64,000 bases of DNA, taken from Holtermannia corniformis. Its lineage: Eukaryota > Basidiomycota > Tremellomycetes > Holtermanniales. Below, one piece after another: positions 35,092 to 47,098 of this stretch; the stretch's first letter is position 1; every line of letters begins with the position of its first letter. Location of the stretch: positions 374,277-438,276 of the forward strand of contig BCIJ01000001.1 of NCBI GenBank assembly GCA_001599935.1. The letters are read 5' to 3'. Both the position numbers and the translations under genes were made by a program. A model generated the notes under the pieces. It saw only the letters and a list, made by a program, of their open reading frames with translations, was not told where the DNA came from and did not search any database.

Positions 35092-36498
35092 TCACAAACC
35101 TGGATGGCTCTTGCCCTGCTCTGGTCTCGCGAGTCCGCCCGAGTGATAGTCGTGCTCGTCGGCTGCGTACCCGCCGATGACGGGCGTTTGTGAATCCTGA
35201 CCTACCCGCGCTTCGGCGGGATGGGAGACATAGCCGCCTCCAGGGCTGGTGAATGGGTACGAGCCGTCACCGCGTGCGTCGTAGTCGTCGTCATAGCCGT
35301 GACCGGCTCCGACGCCGGCCTGCGAAGACGAGTGGGCGTACGGTTGACTTCCGCGAATGGACGCGTCGGACAGGGCGCGGTGATGCATGCCCTGCTGTTG
35401 GTCATAGTAGCTCTGCTCGGGTCCTGGTCCATCACGAAGGGAGTCCATCGAAGGCCGCGCGTCCCATTCGTCTCCGCCGGCGTAGCTGTATGTCATTTGC
35501 TTTAGTCTTGAGACTCTCATGATATGAAGGGTTGAACGGACCGGCTAGTGCGATCGGTCAATGCGTACTCTTCGGCGTTTTGCGAGTAAACAGAGTGGTA
35601 GCGCTTGTGGTCTTCCACCTGTTCGTTGCCGTAGACGCGGGTCATGCTGGGCGGCGCGTCAATACGTGGGTGTCTCGGACTCAAACGACGAACAAGATGA
35701 GGTAGCTCTGCAGCAGCAGCAAGATCAACCACAGGCCGCCCATGATCCCGACATCGGCCCATGTAAAGGCGTTGCAAACAGATTCGCCAGCGGTTGAGCC
35801 GAGACTGGGGGTAGTCGAGTTGGCACTGTCCCCGGCATAGTAGTTTGTCTAGCCGACGTCAGTTGCTCGCATATCGCTTGATGGCACGCAACCGACCTGA
35901 CAGTCTGACACGGCCGTCTTGTGGTTGACAGCCGAGACGATTATCAACGCCGCCGCGACCGAGAATGCAGCGGCCATGGCGATCCCATTGAGTGTGGTGT
36001 AGGTCCTGAACAGGCGCGTTTTCTCCTGTCATAGCGCGTAAGCACCACACGCATGGAAATAAAGTCAGCTGACACACCTTGAAGACGCCAAAGAAGCCCA
36101 GCGCTTGGATGCCAGCTACCACAAAACAGACAATGGCAAGGATCCAGCTCGTAAAGCTCGGTACAGACGCTCCGACGACTGAGGAGAGCGGATACGCAGG
36201 CGGGTCAAAGGAGGAGCGTTTCGTCGGTTAGCGCTGGCTCGTATGCACTGATTACAGGGCGAAGATGACGCACTGTCTGGGGTTGCTATGCTCAGCACGC
36301 CGACCGTGATCCCAAGTACCTGAGTGGCGGTCAGCCGACGTTATTTGTGATGCGCCTGTCGACTGACGAGTTGCTCTGCTAGGAGCGTGTAGATGCCCGC
36401 ATTCACGAGCGGGATAGCTATACAGACACCAATTAGTTATGTGTTGACGCTTGCCACTGGAACTACGTACCGCAGCAGCAGAACTCGGGTCTGAACAT
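35092..36498 (-). CDS. Four-TM membrane protein with disordered C-tail
   Basis: It starts MFRPEFCCC, then helices IPLVNAGIYTLLAEQ/VLGITVGVLSIA, FTSWILAIVCFVVAGIQALG, LNGIAMAAAFSVAAALIIV, a loop with paired Cys (SDCQTNYYAGDSANST, then ESVCNAF), and a last helix near LWLILLLLQSYL. The layout recalls tetraspanin-like or MARVEL-like fungal proteins. The C-terminal tail is rich in Tyr, Gly, Asp and Ser (HHRALSDASIRGSQPYAH) and looks like a cytosolic trafficking or phosphorylation region. Six or so short introns; stop at 35092. No enzymatic motif. The exact family is uncertain. Confidence 0.7.
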
Positions 36499-36876
36499 GG
36501 TGCTCGGTCGCGGGTGTGATGGGACCTGTGCGGGCGATGTGCCGAGCCGGCGTCAATGATTTTATCAAGCCTGCACCTATTCTGCAGCTCGAGTGACAGC
36601 TAGTAATCTTGCTCTTGAGCGCGCTGGTGGTGATTGACGAATGCTGCTGCGAGCACCGCCTAGCACAGCGTCGGATGTAAGGGGGTTAGGTTGCCACGTG
36701 GTGTATGACGTGGCGCGTGATATCGCTAACGCACGTATCAAACGACGCAGCAAGGGGTTTCGTTGACGTCACATGCTCTGGTGCGAGCTTCTTCCCTTCC
36801 ACTTGCTCCTCACCATCAGCCATCAGCCATCACAAGCACAAGCTACTAGTACAAACACAGTATACATTACATCGCC
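36499..36876. promoter_or_regulatory. Divergent intergenic region
   Basis: 378 bp between divergent starts of the four-TM protein and the RPEL-repeat gene. No conserved element was recognised. Confidence 0.4.
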
Positions 36877-37634
36877 ATGTGTGAGTCATCCGTCAGCTCG
36901 TCAACTCGATCGACTGATCACCGCAGCCGGATTCCTCGATCAAGCAAAGGCTGCCGCCGCCTCGACCGCCAGCAACGTTGCGTCGCTCGCCAACACGGCC
37001 GCCGGCGTCGTACAGAACCAAGCTCAGGCCGTGGCAAACCACCCGCAGGTCCAGGCGGTCGCAAACCACCCGCAGACTCAGGCCGCGGGCAACTACCTGT
37101 CCCAGGCCGGCGCACTTGCCGCTTCGGCTGCCACTACCGCTCAGCAGCAGGTGCACAACGTTGCACCCGGGTTCGTACCTGCGCCAGGTGGCAAGGTCAC
37201 CGAGGGTGTCGACACGAGCTCCGACTTGAAGCCATCGAGCCCATCGGAGAAGAGCCAGCTTGAGGCCGCGTTGAGCCACCGCCCAGACGCCAAGGAGCTG
37301 CAGGACAAGAACATCCTCAAGGGTAGGTAGCCGTATGAGCCGCATGCTGTGGTCGCTGACCTATCACAGGCAAGCCGGGAGACACCTTGGCCGGCAAAAA
37401 GGCCGACTTGGAAAAGGCTCAGCTCGCTGTAAGTGGCCGTCACACCGCACAGACAACGTGCGTTCCGGCAGACCTAACTTTGACCAGGACAAGCTCGACG
37501 CGTCGCTGCAGCACCGCCCCTCCCCAAGCGAGCTCGTAAAGGAGGGCATCCTTGAGCGTCAGTCCCAGTTGGTCAGCCACGTGGGCCGAGCTGACGCATC
37601 TCTCACAGCTTCCGAGGCTCCTCCCACCATCTGA
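36877..37634 (+). CDS. Small RPEL-repeat protein
   Basis: The start codon lies in a 4-nt coding exon (36877-36880), followed by a 46-nt intron and SGFLDQAKAAAASTASNVAS. Ala/Gln-rich amphipathic sequence follows, including two tandem 27-nt units encoding QAVANHPQV/T (37025-37078). Two RPEL-type repeats follow: LEAALSHRPDAKELQDKNIL and, two introns later, LDASLQHRPSPSELVKEGIL. The pattern L-x3-L-x2-RP-x3-EL-x4-IL is the actin-binding RPEL consensus. It ends EPSEAPPTI. G-actin binding is expected from the motif family but unproven for such a small fungal protein. Confidence 0.8.
37025..37078 (+). repeat. Two tandem 27-nt coding repeats
   Basis: Two adjacent 27-nt units in the RPEL-repeat gene, sharing the block GCAAACCACCCGCAG and encoding nine residues each (consensus QAVANHPQx). 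A third, degenerate unit (QAAGNYLSQ) follows. Confidence 0.7.
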
Positions 37635-37975
37635 GCTCGGTTTTCGGCCGCGCACCACCGTGTAGATAAATTGTCTGACTGGATGAATGTAATGACTGTT
37701 CGGGCTGATCACGAGCGGCTAGGATCCCCCAATCGGCCGCTGCTGGACCTGATCCCCGTCGGAAGATTATCCGCCGACGTTGGGCGATTTTAATTCCGCC
37801 GCGTCGTTGCCATGCTGGCCCGTCTGAGCTGTTGGAGATCCTGGACAGCGACGACGCCGACCCAACTGATCCTCCCACCTTCCAGCTGCTAGTCCTAGGT
37901 GCAGTCGACGTTTGATTGCACAACAAGGCCGTGTCAATAGCTTGCGTTCATCGCACGACTTTTCGGCGGCCGAGC
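37635..37975. other. Intergenic between tandem genes
   Basis: 341 bp. No gene was recognised; probably the 3' end of the RPEL gene and the promoter of the USP gene. Confidence 0.4.
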
Positions 37976-40900
37976 ATGACCTCGGACGCAGCCCCGCTAG
38001 CCTTGGCGACGGCGACGAGTTCATCAGAAACGAGCGCTTTGGGCTTGCCAACGGCTTTGAAACCGGTTGGGTTCCACAATGAGAGCAATACGTGCTTTTT
38101 CAACTCGACTTTCCAAGCGGTCCGTCTCGAGCTTCGGTCTGGTTCGACGCTGACATTGCTCAGCTGAGCGCAACGACACCGCTGATCTCACTGCTTACAT
38201 CCTCACCGACATCCATCCTCACGCCGCCCGCTACCACGACGCTGCCACCCCCCGCCGTCGGGTCCAACCTCATCCCCTCGCTCCGCTCGGAACCGACCGA
38301 ACAACCGGACCTAACCAAACTCTTGCCCGTCACCCGCGCGTTCGAGTCCAACCTGTTCAAAGCATGGAAGATGAAAGATGCCGGTGGCGGGACGTATGGA
38401 TCGAGCGAGAATGAGCCGGGCCGGACGATGAGCTTGCGCACGGCGTTGCGCGAGCTCGCGCGCAAGTATGATCAGTATGACGATTATCGACAACAGGATG
38501 CGCACGAGCTGTTGCGCCACCTGCTCGACTCGATGGAGATGGAGGAGAAGGATGTGAGCTGGATGAGAGCAGTACGTTCAGAGTTGACAACCGCAGGTCA
38601 TCAAGCGTTTGCAACCACCAACGCCAGCTGGTCAGACAAAACGGCGCAGCTCGCACCGTTCACACGGCTCAACGGGGAAACCTAGTCTTCTGGCTGCTTC
38701 ATCCCCAATCGTACCCGACTCGGCCATCGTCGAGACGGCTGAGGGCGAGGGAACACCGACGGCCGACAGCAAAGCGTTGCCTGTCGTAGACGCCGAAGAG
38801 GACATCTTGCCCACACTGGCCGACCTCGAGGATGACGCCAAGCTGATCCCGTTTGTTGATGTCCTGTTTGGCGGATCGTTGGCCAGCGTGGTGATTTGTG
38901 AGACTTGCAAGAGTGTATGTCGTCTACGTGATGCTTTGCGGTCATCTATTGATTGCATGCAGGTATCGCATACTTATGAGGGCTTCTTGGATATCTCGCT
39001 CAGTCTCAAGGGTGATCAGGCAAAGCCGCGCAAAGTACGTGGTAGAGCTTTGCATCTGCTCGTCGCTAATGCTCGCAGCGGGACCGCCTCAAGGCCATTG
39101 CGCAAAAGCTCAACCCTCGCAGCGGCAACAAGTCGACGCAATCATCGCAATCCGACACGCCATCAGTCGTGCATTCCGACACCGAGGCATCGGATCCAGA
39201 AAGCGCAAGGCCCAGCCGGCGCGGCAGTCTTGAAGTAACGGATGGCGAGCAATCCGTCAGCCGGCGGAGCTCGTTGAAGGCTGGCGACGGCGCTTCGGGA
39301 CTGAAGAAGCGTTCGAGCTTTTCGTTTGGCAAGCGCAAACCGTCGATCCCGCGACCGGCTAGCTCGGGCTCTTTGGCGTCGGACGGGACAAAGACGCCAC
39401 CACTCCAAGAGCACGCAAGCCATCGTCCGCGATCGACTTCGACACAGACGGGACCTCGACCTACTGCGGCCCAGGCGGCGTACATTCGCCGGATCCTGCA
39501 CGCTCCTCATGATTCGAGCATCGTTGATCCCCTGCGCGCCTTGCGTCTCGCCAATGGTCAAGCTGCCCCCGCTCCGAAAGATGGGACGCCCGGCTCAACT
39601 TCCGCTACGCCCACCGAGACGGATCTCGAAGAGTGCCTTCGGGCTTTCACCGGTGTCGAAGTGCTTGATGGCGACAACTCTTTTGCTTGCAAACGCTGCT
39701 GGCGCGTCAAGGCGGGCAAGTACGACGGTCAGCTCGGAGACGACTCGGTCCTGCCTGAAGAGAACGAGGAGGAGGAAGCGTCGCCGGTGATACCGGATAT
39801 CCCCGCGTCACCCGAAGTCGGCACGGCCTCCATACATAGCGATGCCGCAAGTGATCCGCCCGCACACGACGAGCGTGCTAGTCGGCTCGATGTCCGATTC
39901 GGCGGTACATCTCATATCGTGCGAACTCCTTCGCCGCTGCGGAATCCCGTCGCGCCGTCAGAGATTTCATTCTCCTCGGATCAACCGTCTGTGCTATCGA
40001 ACGAGCTCAGCTCATCGTCGTCCGTTTCGTCCCGGTCGATCCAAGAAGGGCCGGACGCCGAAGATGACGAGAGCTCTAGCGGTGACGGGCTGTCAGACAC
40101 CTCGTCTGAAGAGGACGAGCCGCCTACAGCTGCGACCTTGCCTGTGGGAGCTGCAGTCCGGCCTGGCATGCCTCCTCGCCGCAAGAGTTCCCACTTTGTG
40201 CACCGTAGAGCCTTCAAGCGGTACTTGATTGCCAAGGCTCCCGAAGTGCTAGTCTTCCACTTGAAGCGCTTCAAGCAGACGACCAAATCGACCATGGCGT
40301 TCTCGAGCTTTTACAACTTGAAAAAGTGCGTGCTGTTTCACGTCGTCGCTCCATGCTGAACCATGCAGGATGGACGACTACGTCTCGTTCCCGGAAAAGC
40401 TTGACCTGGCGCCGTTCATGGCGCCGGACCGCAACGACTACAAGACGTCGACGGGTCCCGATGGGCTCATCCGCGCCAAGTACATGGACTTTGACGAAAG
40501 CGGTCCCAGGCTCGATCCGGTCATGTACCAGCTCTATGGTGAGTGCCATCCGGTCCATCTCTGGCGACCGCTAAGCTGGCATAGCGATCGTCGTGCACAT
40601 TGGCTCCATGGTCGGTGGCCATTACATTGCCTACTGCCTCGTCGACCCGGACCGCATGTTTGAAGACAAGAAAGCGAGCCCGGTGCCCGAACCTGACAGT
40701 CTGGACGCTGCGCCCCCCACGGAGACACTGGCCGAGTCAACAGAGACTACCTTGGTCTCGCCACCGAGCCTCCAGGTCCGCAAGGCATCCAGCTCGTCGG
40801 TCACGTCGAGTGTGCGGTCAGACACTGCGAGTGGCATCAAGCGACCTTCATTCTTCGACAGGATCTCGTCATCCAACACTACGCCGCGCACTGCCCCCGT

Positions 40901-41116
40901 CAAAAAGGACAAGCGCGTCTGGTGCTACTGTTCAGAGTGCGTCCCGTCTATCAGATCGTCTCAGCAGCTGATCCCGTGTAGCACTTCGATTCGCCTCGCA
41001 AGTCTCGACGAAGTCCTCAAGGCTCGAGCGTATCTTTGTTTCGTCCGTTATCTAGTGGAGTCGGCTTTGACAGCGCTGACACCTGCCAACAGTACGAAAA
41101 GGTTCAAAAGGATTAG
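37976..41116 (+). CDS. Ubiquitin carboxyl-terminal hydrolase (USP family, USP16/45-like)
   Basis: Cysteine protease that removes ubiquitin from proteins. The Cys box is NESNTCFFNSTFQ (about 38075-38115); the Gly normally before NTC is Ser here. The QQDAHELLRHLLDSM segment follows. Further on come CETCKSVSHTYEGFLDISLSL, LEECLRAFTGVEVLDGDNSF, CKRCWRVKAG (zinc ribbon-type CxxC pairs) and EVLVFHLKRFKQ. The His box is HIGSMVGGHYIAYC (about 40597-40635). Large Ser-rich disordered insertions sit between the boxes. The layout resembles USP16/45. The last exons give WCYCSE and end YEKVQKD at 41116. About nine short introns. Confidence 0.92.
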
Positions 41117-41362
41117 AGGCGACCGGCAGAAGTGTAGCGCACGAAAATCACAAACCTTGCATGGTTGTAGCGGCAATGCATCATCATCGTCTTCCACTGC
41201 GCCTGTCTGATGGAGTACGCGTTTGCAATCCACCATGCCTTGCTGACAGGATGCAAGAGCTGGGCCAAGCCCGAGGTTGTCGTCGATGCGATCGCCACTT
41301 TGAGCGGCAGAGGGCTGATGCAGGCTGGAACCTGCTTGCGACGTTTGGTCATGCCGTGCCTC

Positions 41363-42503
41363 TCATTCTACGTCGTGAAGGGTACCGTCCCCTCCGAGCA
41401 AGACGCCGTGCGTACGATTCCCCACTTTGACGAGAACGCGAGTGACGGCCCACCCGGCTTTTGGCTGCGCACCTTGGACCGATTTGGCAAACGCAGTGTT
41501 GATGCTAGCAAGCGTAGTGGGCGTGAGAGGCGACCCGGCGGGGATCGGAACCGGATTAGCGTCGTCTTCGAGCTGGGCGGGGTCGTCCTGTGCTTCCTGC
41601 GTTGGGATGGCAGGGTCGCTAGATTTGGAGGGTGTGACGAGGCTCCAGGCGATGGAAGCGTGGAACTGCGGGTTGGTGTGATACAGCGGGAGCCTGAAAC
41701 GCGCCAACACTGGATGGATCGCCTTGTCTAGCATCCGTTCCAGCTATTATGATCAGCTTTACGTCTGGTTACCGCTGTCACGCCGACGGACCTCGACATG
41801 TCCCGCACCGACTCTGATCGCAAGGAACGCACGGCCACCGGTACCCTCACCTCCTGTGCGCCGCCCATTATGGTATGCTGCCAGGTTCCCGACCGCACTC
41901 AGCTTGAATGGGTGAAACGTAGCAAGAGCTCGAGCAATGTCGTTCGTGAACGCCTCGATCTGCGGTCTGCGCAACGGCAGTGGATGCGTCAGGGAGATGT
42001 GCAGGCTCTCGCCGGGAGTAGGATGGAACCGGTGCCGAGGCGCGAGCGATTGAGCGTGTGCGATCGCTCGTGAGAGTGTGTCGCGGAGAGGTTTCGGTGG
42101 GTCCACTGCGGTTGATGAGACGAAGTCGCACCGCGCACAGACGTACGTTCGAGAAAGACATGTGCATTGTATTCGCCTAGGACGAACGGGCGTGAACGTG
42201 TCCTGCCTTGATGCTGGGATGGGTCGTCCTGAGCGTCTGTAGGACGTCAACAGTTGTAAGATGACAAGCGCAAGACGTACCTGCTGTAAACGTCGACGGG
42301 AGGCTAGGCAGGCGCTTGGGTCTACACGAGTTGCATCAGTCAGGCTGAAACAGATCATTGGCAAAGGCGTACCGCTTGGGCAGAGTTGGGGCCGGTGCTA
42401 CCTCGTCGTCCGACGCTGAACCATAGTCGACCAAGGCCGCCAGCGGTCTCTTGCATGAACCGGAACGATCGCTCTCCGCAGTCACTGAAAGAGCGTGATA
42501 CAT
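41363..42503 (-). CDS. USB1: U6 snRNA phosphodiesterase
   Basis: 2H-family 3'-5' exoribonuclease that trims and caps the U6 snRNA oligo(U) tail. Five exons. The N-terminus has ALVDYGSASDDE and PKR-rich sequence, as in other Usb1 proteins, then FVLGEYNAHVFLE. The two catalytic H-x-S motifs are HISLTHPLPLRR (about 41945) and HASIAWSL (about 41645). LERMLDKAIHPVLARF lies between them. The first intron begins directly after PK and carries a good branch site. Stop at 41363. It is convergent with the USP gene 250 bp away. The ATG at 42503 is the first in frame. Confidence 0.88.
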
Positions 42504-43043
42504 TACTACATCTCCACGCAGCATACCACCTACTCGACTCTGGCTCTGCTACAGTCATCTGCGCCGTGCCAGGGATGTTCCGTTTCCACTCGTTTGCGGT
42601 CAAAAGTCAGCAAGTACCGACGCCACGTGCGGTGGCGAATAGATCGCGGTAATGACGTGTAGCTGCAGTCAGGGATCGCAACTGGGCCGTGCGGGGATCA
42701 GCTCGAGTCGAGCTTGCTGCTTGCTTGTTCGACGGACGACGCACACTCGCCACGCTTCTCTCCAGATCAGCACGGCGAGAACGCTCCCTCGCTGACGATC
42801 CCCCGCAATCACCACCCGGCCGAACGCACGCCACGTTTCCCGACGCCATCTCGCTCACGTCGACACGAGGCCACGGCTCGGTACCTCGGATAGACTCTGG
42901 AGAGCGTTGCGACCGTCACGTAGACGGTAGGCGGCGCAAGCTCGGCGTATCGGACACTTGTGGATCCTCAGAGGTCCCGCTCGAGTGCAGACGGCGGCAG
43001 CAGCGGCTCGTAGAACATCCGCCACGCAGCTCGTCTAGCGACC
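42504..43043. promoter_or_regulatory. Divergent promoter USB1 / DCP2
   Basis: 540 bp between divergent start codons of two RNA-metabolism genes. No specific element was recognised. Confidence 0.4.
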
Positions 43044-45881
43044 ATGCCAGGCGGTGGCTTGACAGTGTTTGACCAGCCGGTAGGCGAGCAAGAGGTCAAC
43101 ACGTTTCAAGACTTGTCCTTTGAAGAGGTTCTAGAAGACCTCTCGGCGTACGTCGTCCCTTGGTGCTACATCAGCTCATGTTGACACGCCACAACAGTCG
43201 GTTCATTGTCAACCTCCCACCAGAGGAACAAGAGCTCGTCCGAATCTACTGGCAGGTCGAGCAAGCGTACGTCTGTCTCATGTTCTCCGTCTTGCGCTCA
43301 ACATCCCAGCCACTGGTTCTACGAAGACTATGTCCGCCCTCTCAACCCACACCTCCCCTCCTACTCACAACGTGCGTTTGCACACCTCTTCATCTCGCAA
43401 TCCCCCTACGTTTCGGAATACTATGACAGCGCCGAGATGGAAAAGGGCTACGACGAGTGGATGCGCTACAAGTCGCAGGTGCCCGTTTGCGGTGGCATCT
43501 TGCTGAACGAGGCAGCCGACAAGGTCGGTTGGCTTCCACTCATAGGCTGCGCTCTCACTCACATCGCACAGTGCCTCCTTGTCCGAGGCTACAAGTCCAA
43601 CGCCGCTTGGTCCTTTCCCCGAGGCAAGATCAACCTCGAAGAATCCGAGGCCGATTGTGCGATCCGCGAGGTGCTCGAAGAGACTGGTTATGACTTTCGA
43701 CCGCTGCTGCGGCCAGACGACTTTATCCAGTGCCGTGTCGCGCAGCAGGTCGTCACACTGTACATTGTCCCGGGTGTCAGCGAGAGTGCAAAGTTTGAGA
43801 CACAAACTCGAATGGAGATTGGCGTCAGTCTATGGCGAGGCACTGGCGACGTCGGCGGCTGACGATCAATGGGAACGCAGGCGATTGAATGGGTGCCCTT
43901 GAGCGAGCTCCCGACGTGGAGGAAGAAGAAGGGGGCCAAGGCTGACAGCGTCAAAGAGAAGAAATACTACATGGTCGCGCCGTTTGTTGGGTCCGTCATC
44001 CACCAGGTGACTTGTATTGCCTTGCTGATGTGGTGCAGGCATCTCAAGACGTGGCTCAAGCAGTACAAGAAGACTAACAACATTGCTGCGCCTGCTCCGG
44101 TCACGCTTCCACCTCTGCAGACATACGACTCGGATGCGGGTCCTCCGACTCAGCCTCCGCCAGACACGGCGCAAGCTTCTGCTGGGGCCTCACCGCCGCC
44201 GTCGGCACTCGACGTGCTCTTTGCGCGCTTCATGACGAACAAGAAGGAAGACAACCCGACCCCTGTGCTCTTGCCGTCGCAACCGGCGCCTGTGCAGGAC
44301 AAGCTGAGCGCGCTGTTTGGTGATTTGGCTTCACCGCCGCCGGCTGGACCGGGCGATACGCAGGCCAAGCAGGACGATGCGTTGGAACGCCTACTGAGCG
44401 GTCTGATGACTGCATCGCCAGCACCAGCACCAGTGCAGCCGACAGTCCTGAGCAAATCGGCTTTAAACAACCCGCTCTTGGCGATCCTCAACGCCAAGCC
44501 TCAGCAGCAGCCTTTTGCACAACCAACACACCAGAACGCACTGCTGGCAATCCTGTCGCCGTCAAAGTCTGGTACCCAGCTCAAGCCATCGACCAACGCC
44601 GGTCTCGCGTCCCACATTGCCGATCTGTCGCGCGATCAGACGCAGACGCCCGTCACGTCATTGTTGTCTGATCCCATCTTTGGGCTCAGCAAGGTCGTTC
44701 CCACTGGCCCGCTCTCGCCTCGCTTGCTGCGAAGCCACCAGCGTTTGCACACTCAGCCGGCGTCATTGCCGACTTCACCGCGCGCCATGTCGTTATCTCT
44801 GGATTCGCCGTCATCTCAGATACAGAGCTCTGAAGACAGGCGGGCGAAACAGAGGGCACTGCTCGAGATGACAGTGTCTGGATTGGGCGACGCAGGCTCG
44901 ACAACACCGTCCGTGTCAGGAGGGGCCGCGAGCAAGGCTTCGCAATCACCTGGGCATTTGGCGGGGAACACGGCCGCTTGGGTCGCGGCGCTGCCTGCTC
45001 AGCCTGGGGCTCAGCCAACTACAGCAGAGAACCTACTGCAGAACTTGCCGAATGCAGGCGGGCCATCGAGAGGTCAGTGGCAAGCGCCCGGTGGCTACGG
45101 CAGTGCCCCGCCTCCGCCTCCGCCGCAGCTGCAACAATGGAACCCACAACCGCCGCATCAGATCCCTCCTCAGCCAAGCTACACGGCTCAGCATGCGCGT
45201 CCGGCACCAGGCCATCAGCCTCCGTTTCCCCCAAATCTACTTCCGCCGGTCATGCCCCCCAACAACCTCAACCAGGGTTACCGCCCTGCTCCAGGTCCCC
45301 AGCCGCCGTACCATCCGCAGCCCGGCCCACAGCAACAGCCCTATAACCACAATTACCCGCCAGGTCCGCCCCATCAACAGCAGCCACAACCGCAGCCCTA
45401 CTTCTCGCAGCCACCGGGACAACCCTACCATAACGCACCACACCCAACATCCTACGGTGCACCAGGCCTTGGGCCAGGACCGGGACCGAATCGACCACCG
45501 CTCGGCCCTCAGCCGCACAATCGCGCTGCTTCCGGCGGCAACAATTCGCGCGACCCACCACCTCACTTGCCGTCCTACGTCGGCCTGAACCTGAACCATG
45601 AGCAGCCGCGCTGGCCCGCAAACGCTCAGCCTCCTCCCCCGCCTCCGCCGAACAATACCTTCCCACAGCAGCCCTTCTATCAGCGTCCTCCCCCGGCGCG
45701 CCCACCGCAACCGCCAACAGTGTACGCCCAGCCTCAGGCGCGCAGCAACCCTTCGGTTGGGAATTTGCTAGCTGTACTGAACGGCGCTCCTGGACAAGCT
45801 GGCGGTCGTGTTGGTGGCCTGCAGGCGGATATTGGGCTTCCGGGGTACCCGACTGGTAGTCCCGGAAGGCCAATCAAGTGA
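43044..45881 (+). CDS. DCP2: mRNA-decapping enzyme subunit
   Basis: Nudix hydrolase that removes the m7G cap in cytoplasmic P-bodies. Six exons (43044-43147, 43198-43266, 43310-43523, 43572-43823, 43881-43990, 44039-45881) join to 863 aa. The N-terminal regulatory domain has RFIVNLPPEEQELVRIYWQ and HWFYEDYVRP. The Nudix box GKINLEESEADCAIREVLEE plus TGYD (about 43622-43690) fits G-x5-E-x7-R-E-U-x-E-E-x-G-U. Box B follows with EWVPLSELPTW and KKYYMVAPFV. The long C-terminal tail is one exon, rich in Pro, Gln and Ala, with many short Leu-rich motifs such as NPLLAILNAK, NALLAILSPS and VGNLLAVLNG, like the helical motifs that bind Edc3 and Pat1. Confidence 0.97.
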
Positions 45882-46087
45882 GGTGGAGACTAGCGTGATG
45901 ACATGATGTTGCTGTATGATTGCCTGCATCAGTGTCGCGTTGCGCTTGTTGGCAGCGCGTGACAAGGCAGGTTTCGTTATATTCGGTGGCTGACGCGGTC
46001 CAAGCATCATTTCAGCTGTCGGCAGATAGAGAACCGCAAATCGACAGAGATTGCATTACGAGCAGGCCATGATGATGTCCATCATTT

Positions 46088-46378
46088 TTAGCCTTGAGAA
46101 GAACTGGCGCGCTTGGACTTCCAATCGTCAAACTCCTCGCGTGCTTTCGCGGATGCTTCTTTCTCCTCCTCCGAGAGCGTTGTTTCGTTGCGAAGAAAGT
46201 CCCAGTTGCCGTGACGCTCGCTGATTTCCGTCGCCATCACCTTGGCCTCCTTATCCAGAACGGCGTACTCTTTACTCATGATGATCTGCCCGTTTTTTAT
46301 GTCTCTCTGCTCGTCCGGTGTCAGTCTATTGAATTTATCTTCGAGAGATTTTAAAAAATCACTGGATGATGAAGACAT
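46088..46378 (-). CDS. Small acidic orphan protein, 96 aa
   Basis: A single-exon frame with an ATG at 46378, a Ser-rich start (MSSSSSDFLKSLEDKF), a central charged helical region (LTPDEQRDIKNGQIIMSKEY, LDKEAKVMATEISERHGNWD) and a Ser-rich end. No TM, Cys or His cluster. Codon use is A/T-richer than in neighbours and it has no intron. The sequence is predicted mostly helical. I do not recognise the family. It reads as real protein because charged and hydrophobic residues alternate regularly. Confidence 0.6.
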   Translation of the reverse strand: MSSSSSDFLKSLEDKFNRLTPDEQRDIKNGQIIMSKEYAVLDKEAKVMATEISERHGNWDFLRNETTLSEEEKEASAKAREEFDDWKSKRASSSQG

Positions 46379-47098
46379 GTTGGTTGGGAAAAGCTAGCTA
46401 AGCGAGTTAAGCGCTTTTTATGCGTGCGAGGCAGACGAGGGTAAGAGTAGTGCAGAAGCCCTCGGACAAGATGCAATCAAGCGATCCTAGCCGAGATGGA
46501 AGCATAGCCAGACACTTTTTTGAAGGCCTGAAGGGCCACGAGAAAGAAAGGTGGCTCTCGGTCTGAGGCGCGTTACAGCCATTGGCTGTCGTGAGACTAG
46601 ATGAGATGGATGATTACCTCGCAAGTAGCCGATGTGGACTGAGCACACTAGATTGATCGCGCGGGAAGCTGCGGATCGTGTCTCGGTCCGTGGTGGTATC
46701 AAAGGGAGGGGCAGTACAGTAGTCCAAGACAGTGCATAGTTCCTCTCATGAGCATGGTGGGGGAGACGGTCAACAGGTCTCGGTGCTTCACTAGTTCTAC
46801 TCATCGCATCTTGGGAGACTGAGATGAGGCAGCCTGGGACCTGCTTGACCGCTTACGATCCGTGCTATACCCTTGACCGACAAGGCATGCGATGGTCAGA
46901 GGTTGCTCCGTACAGCATTTCGAAGCAGTGTGGAAGCTAGCAGGCTCTTTGGAAGCAGCGCCCCCACCACGCTGACACCCATAACCACGTGGTCACAACA
47001 CCGAATCGCCGTGCAAGGGGGTCAGACTCGCCAGCACCAATCCCAAGCTGGGTGTTGCGCACAGAGGTCCATCTGTCCAGCAGCATCAACGCAACAGC
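46379..47098. other. Intergenic, no gene seen
   Basis: 720 bp between divergent starts of the 96-aa orphan and NDUFS6. Frames on both strands are short and unlike protein. Confidence 0.45.
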
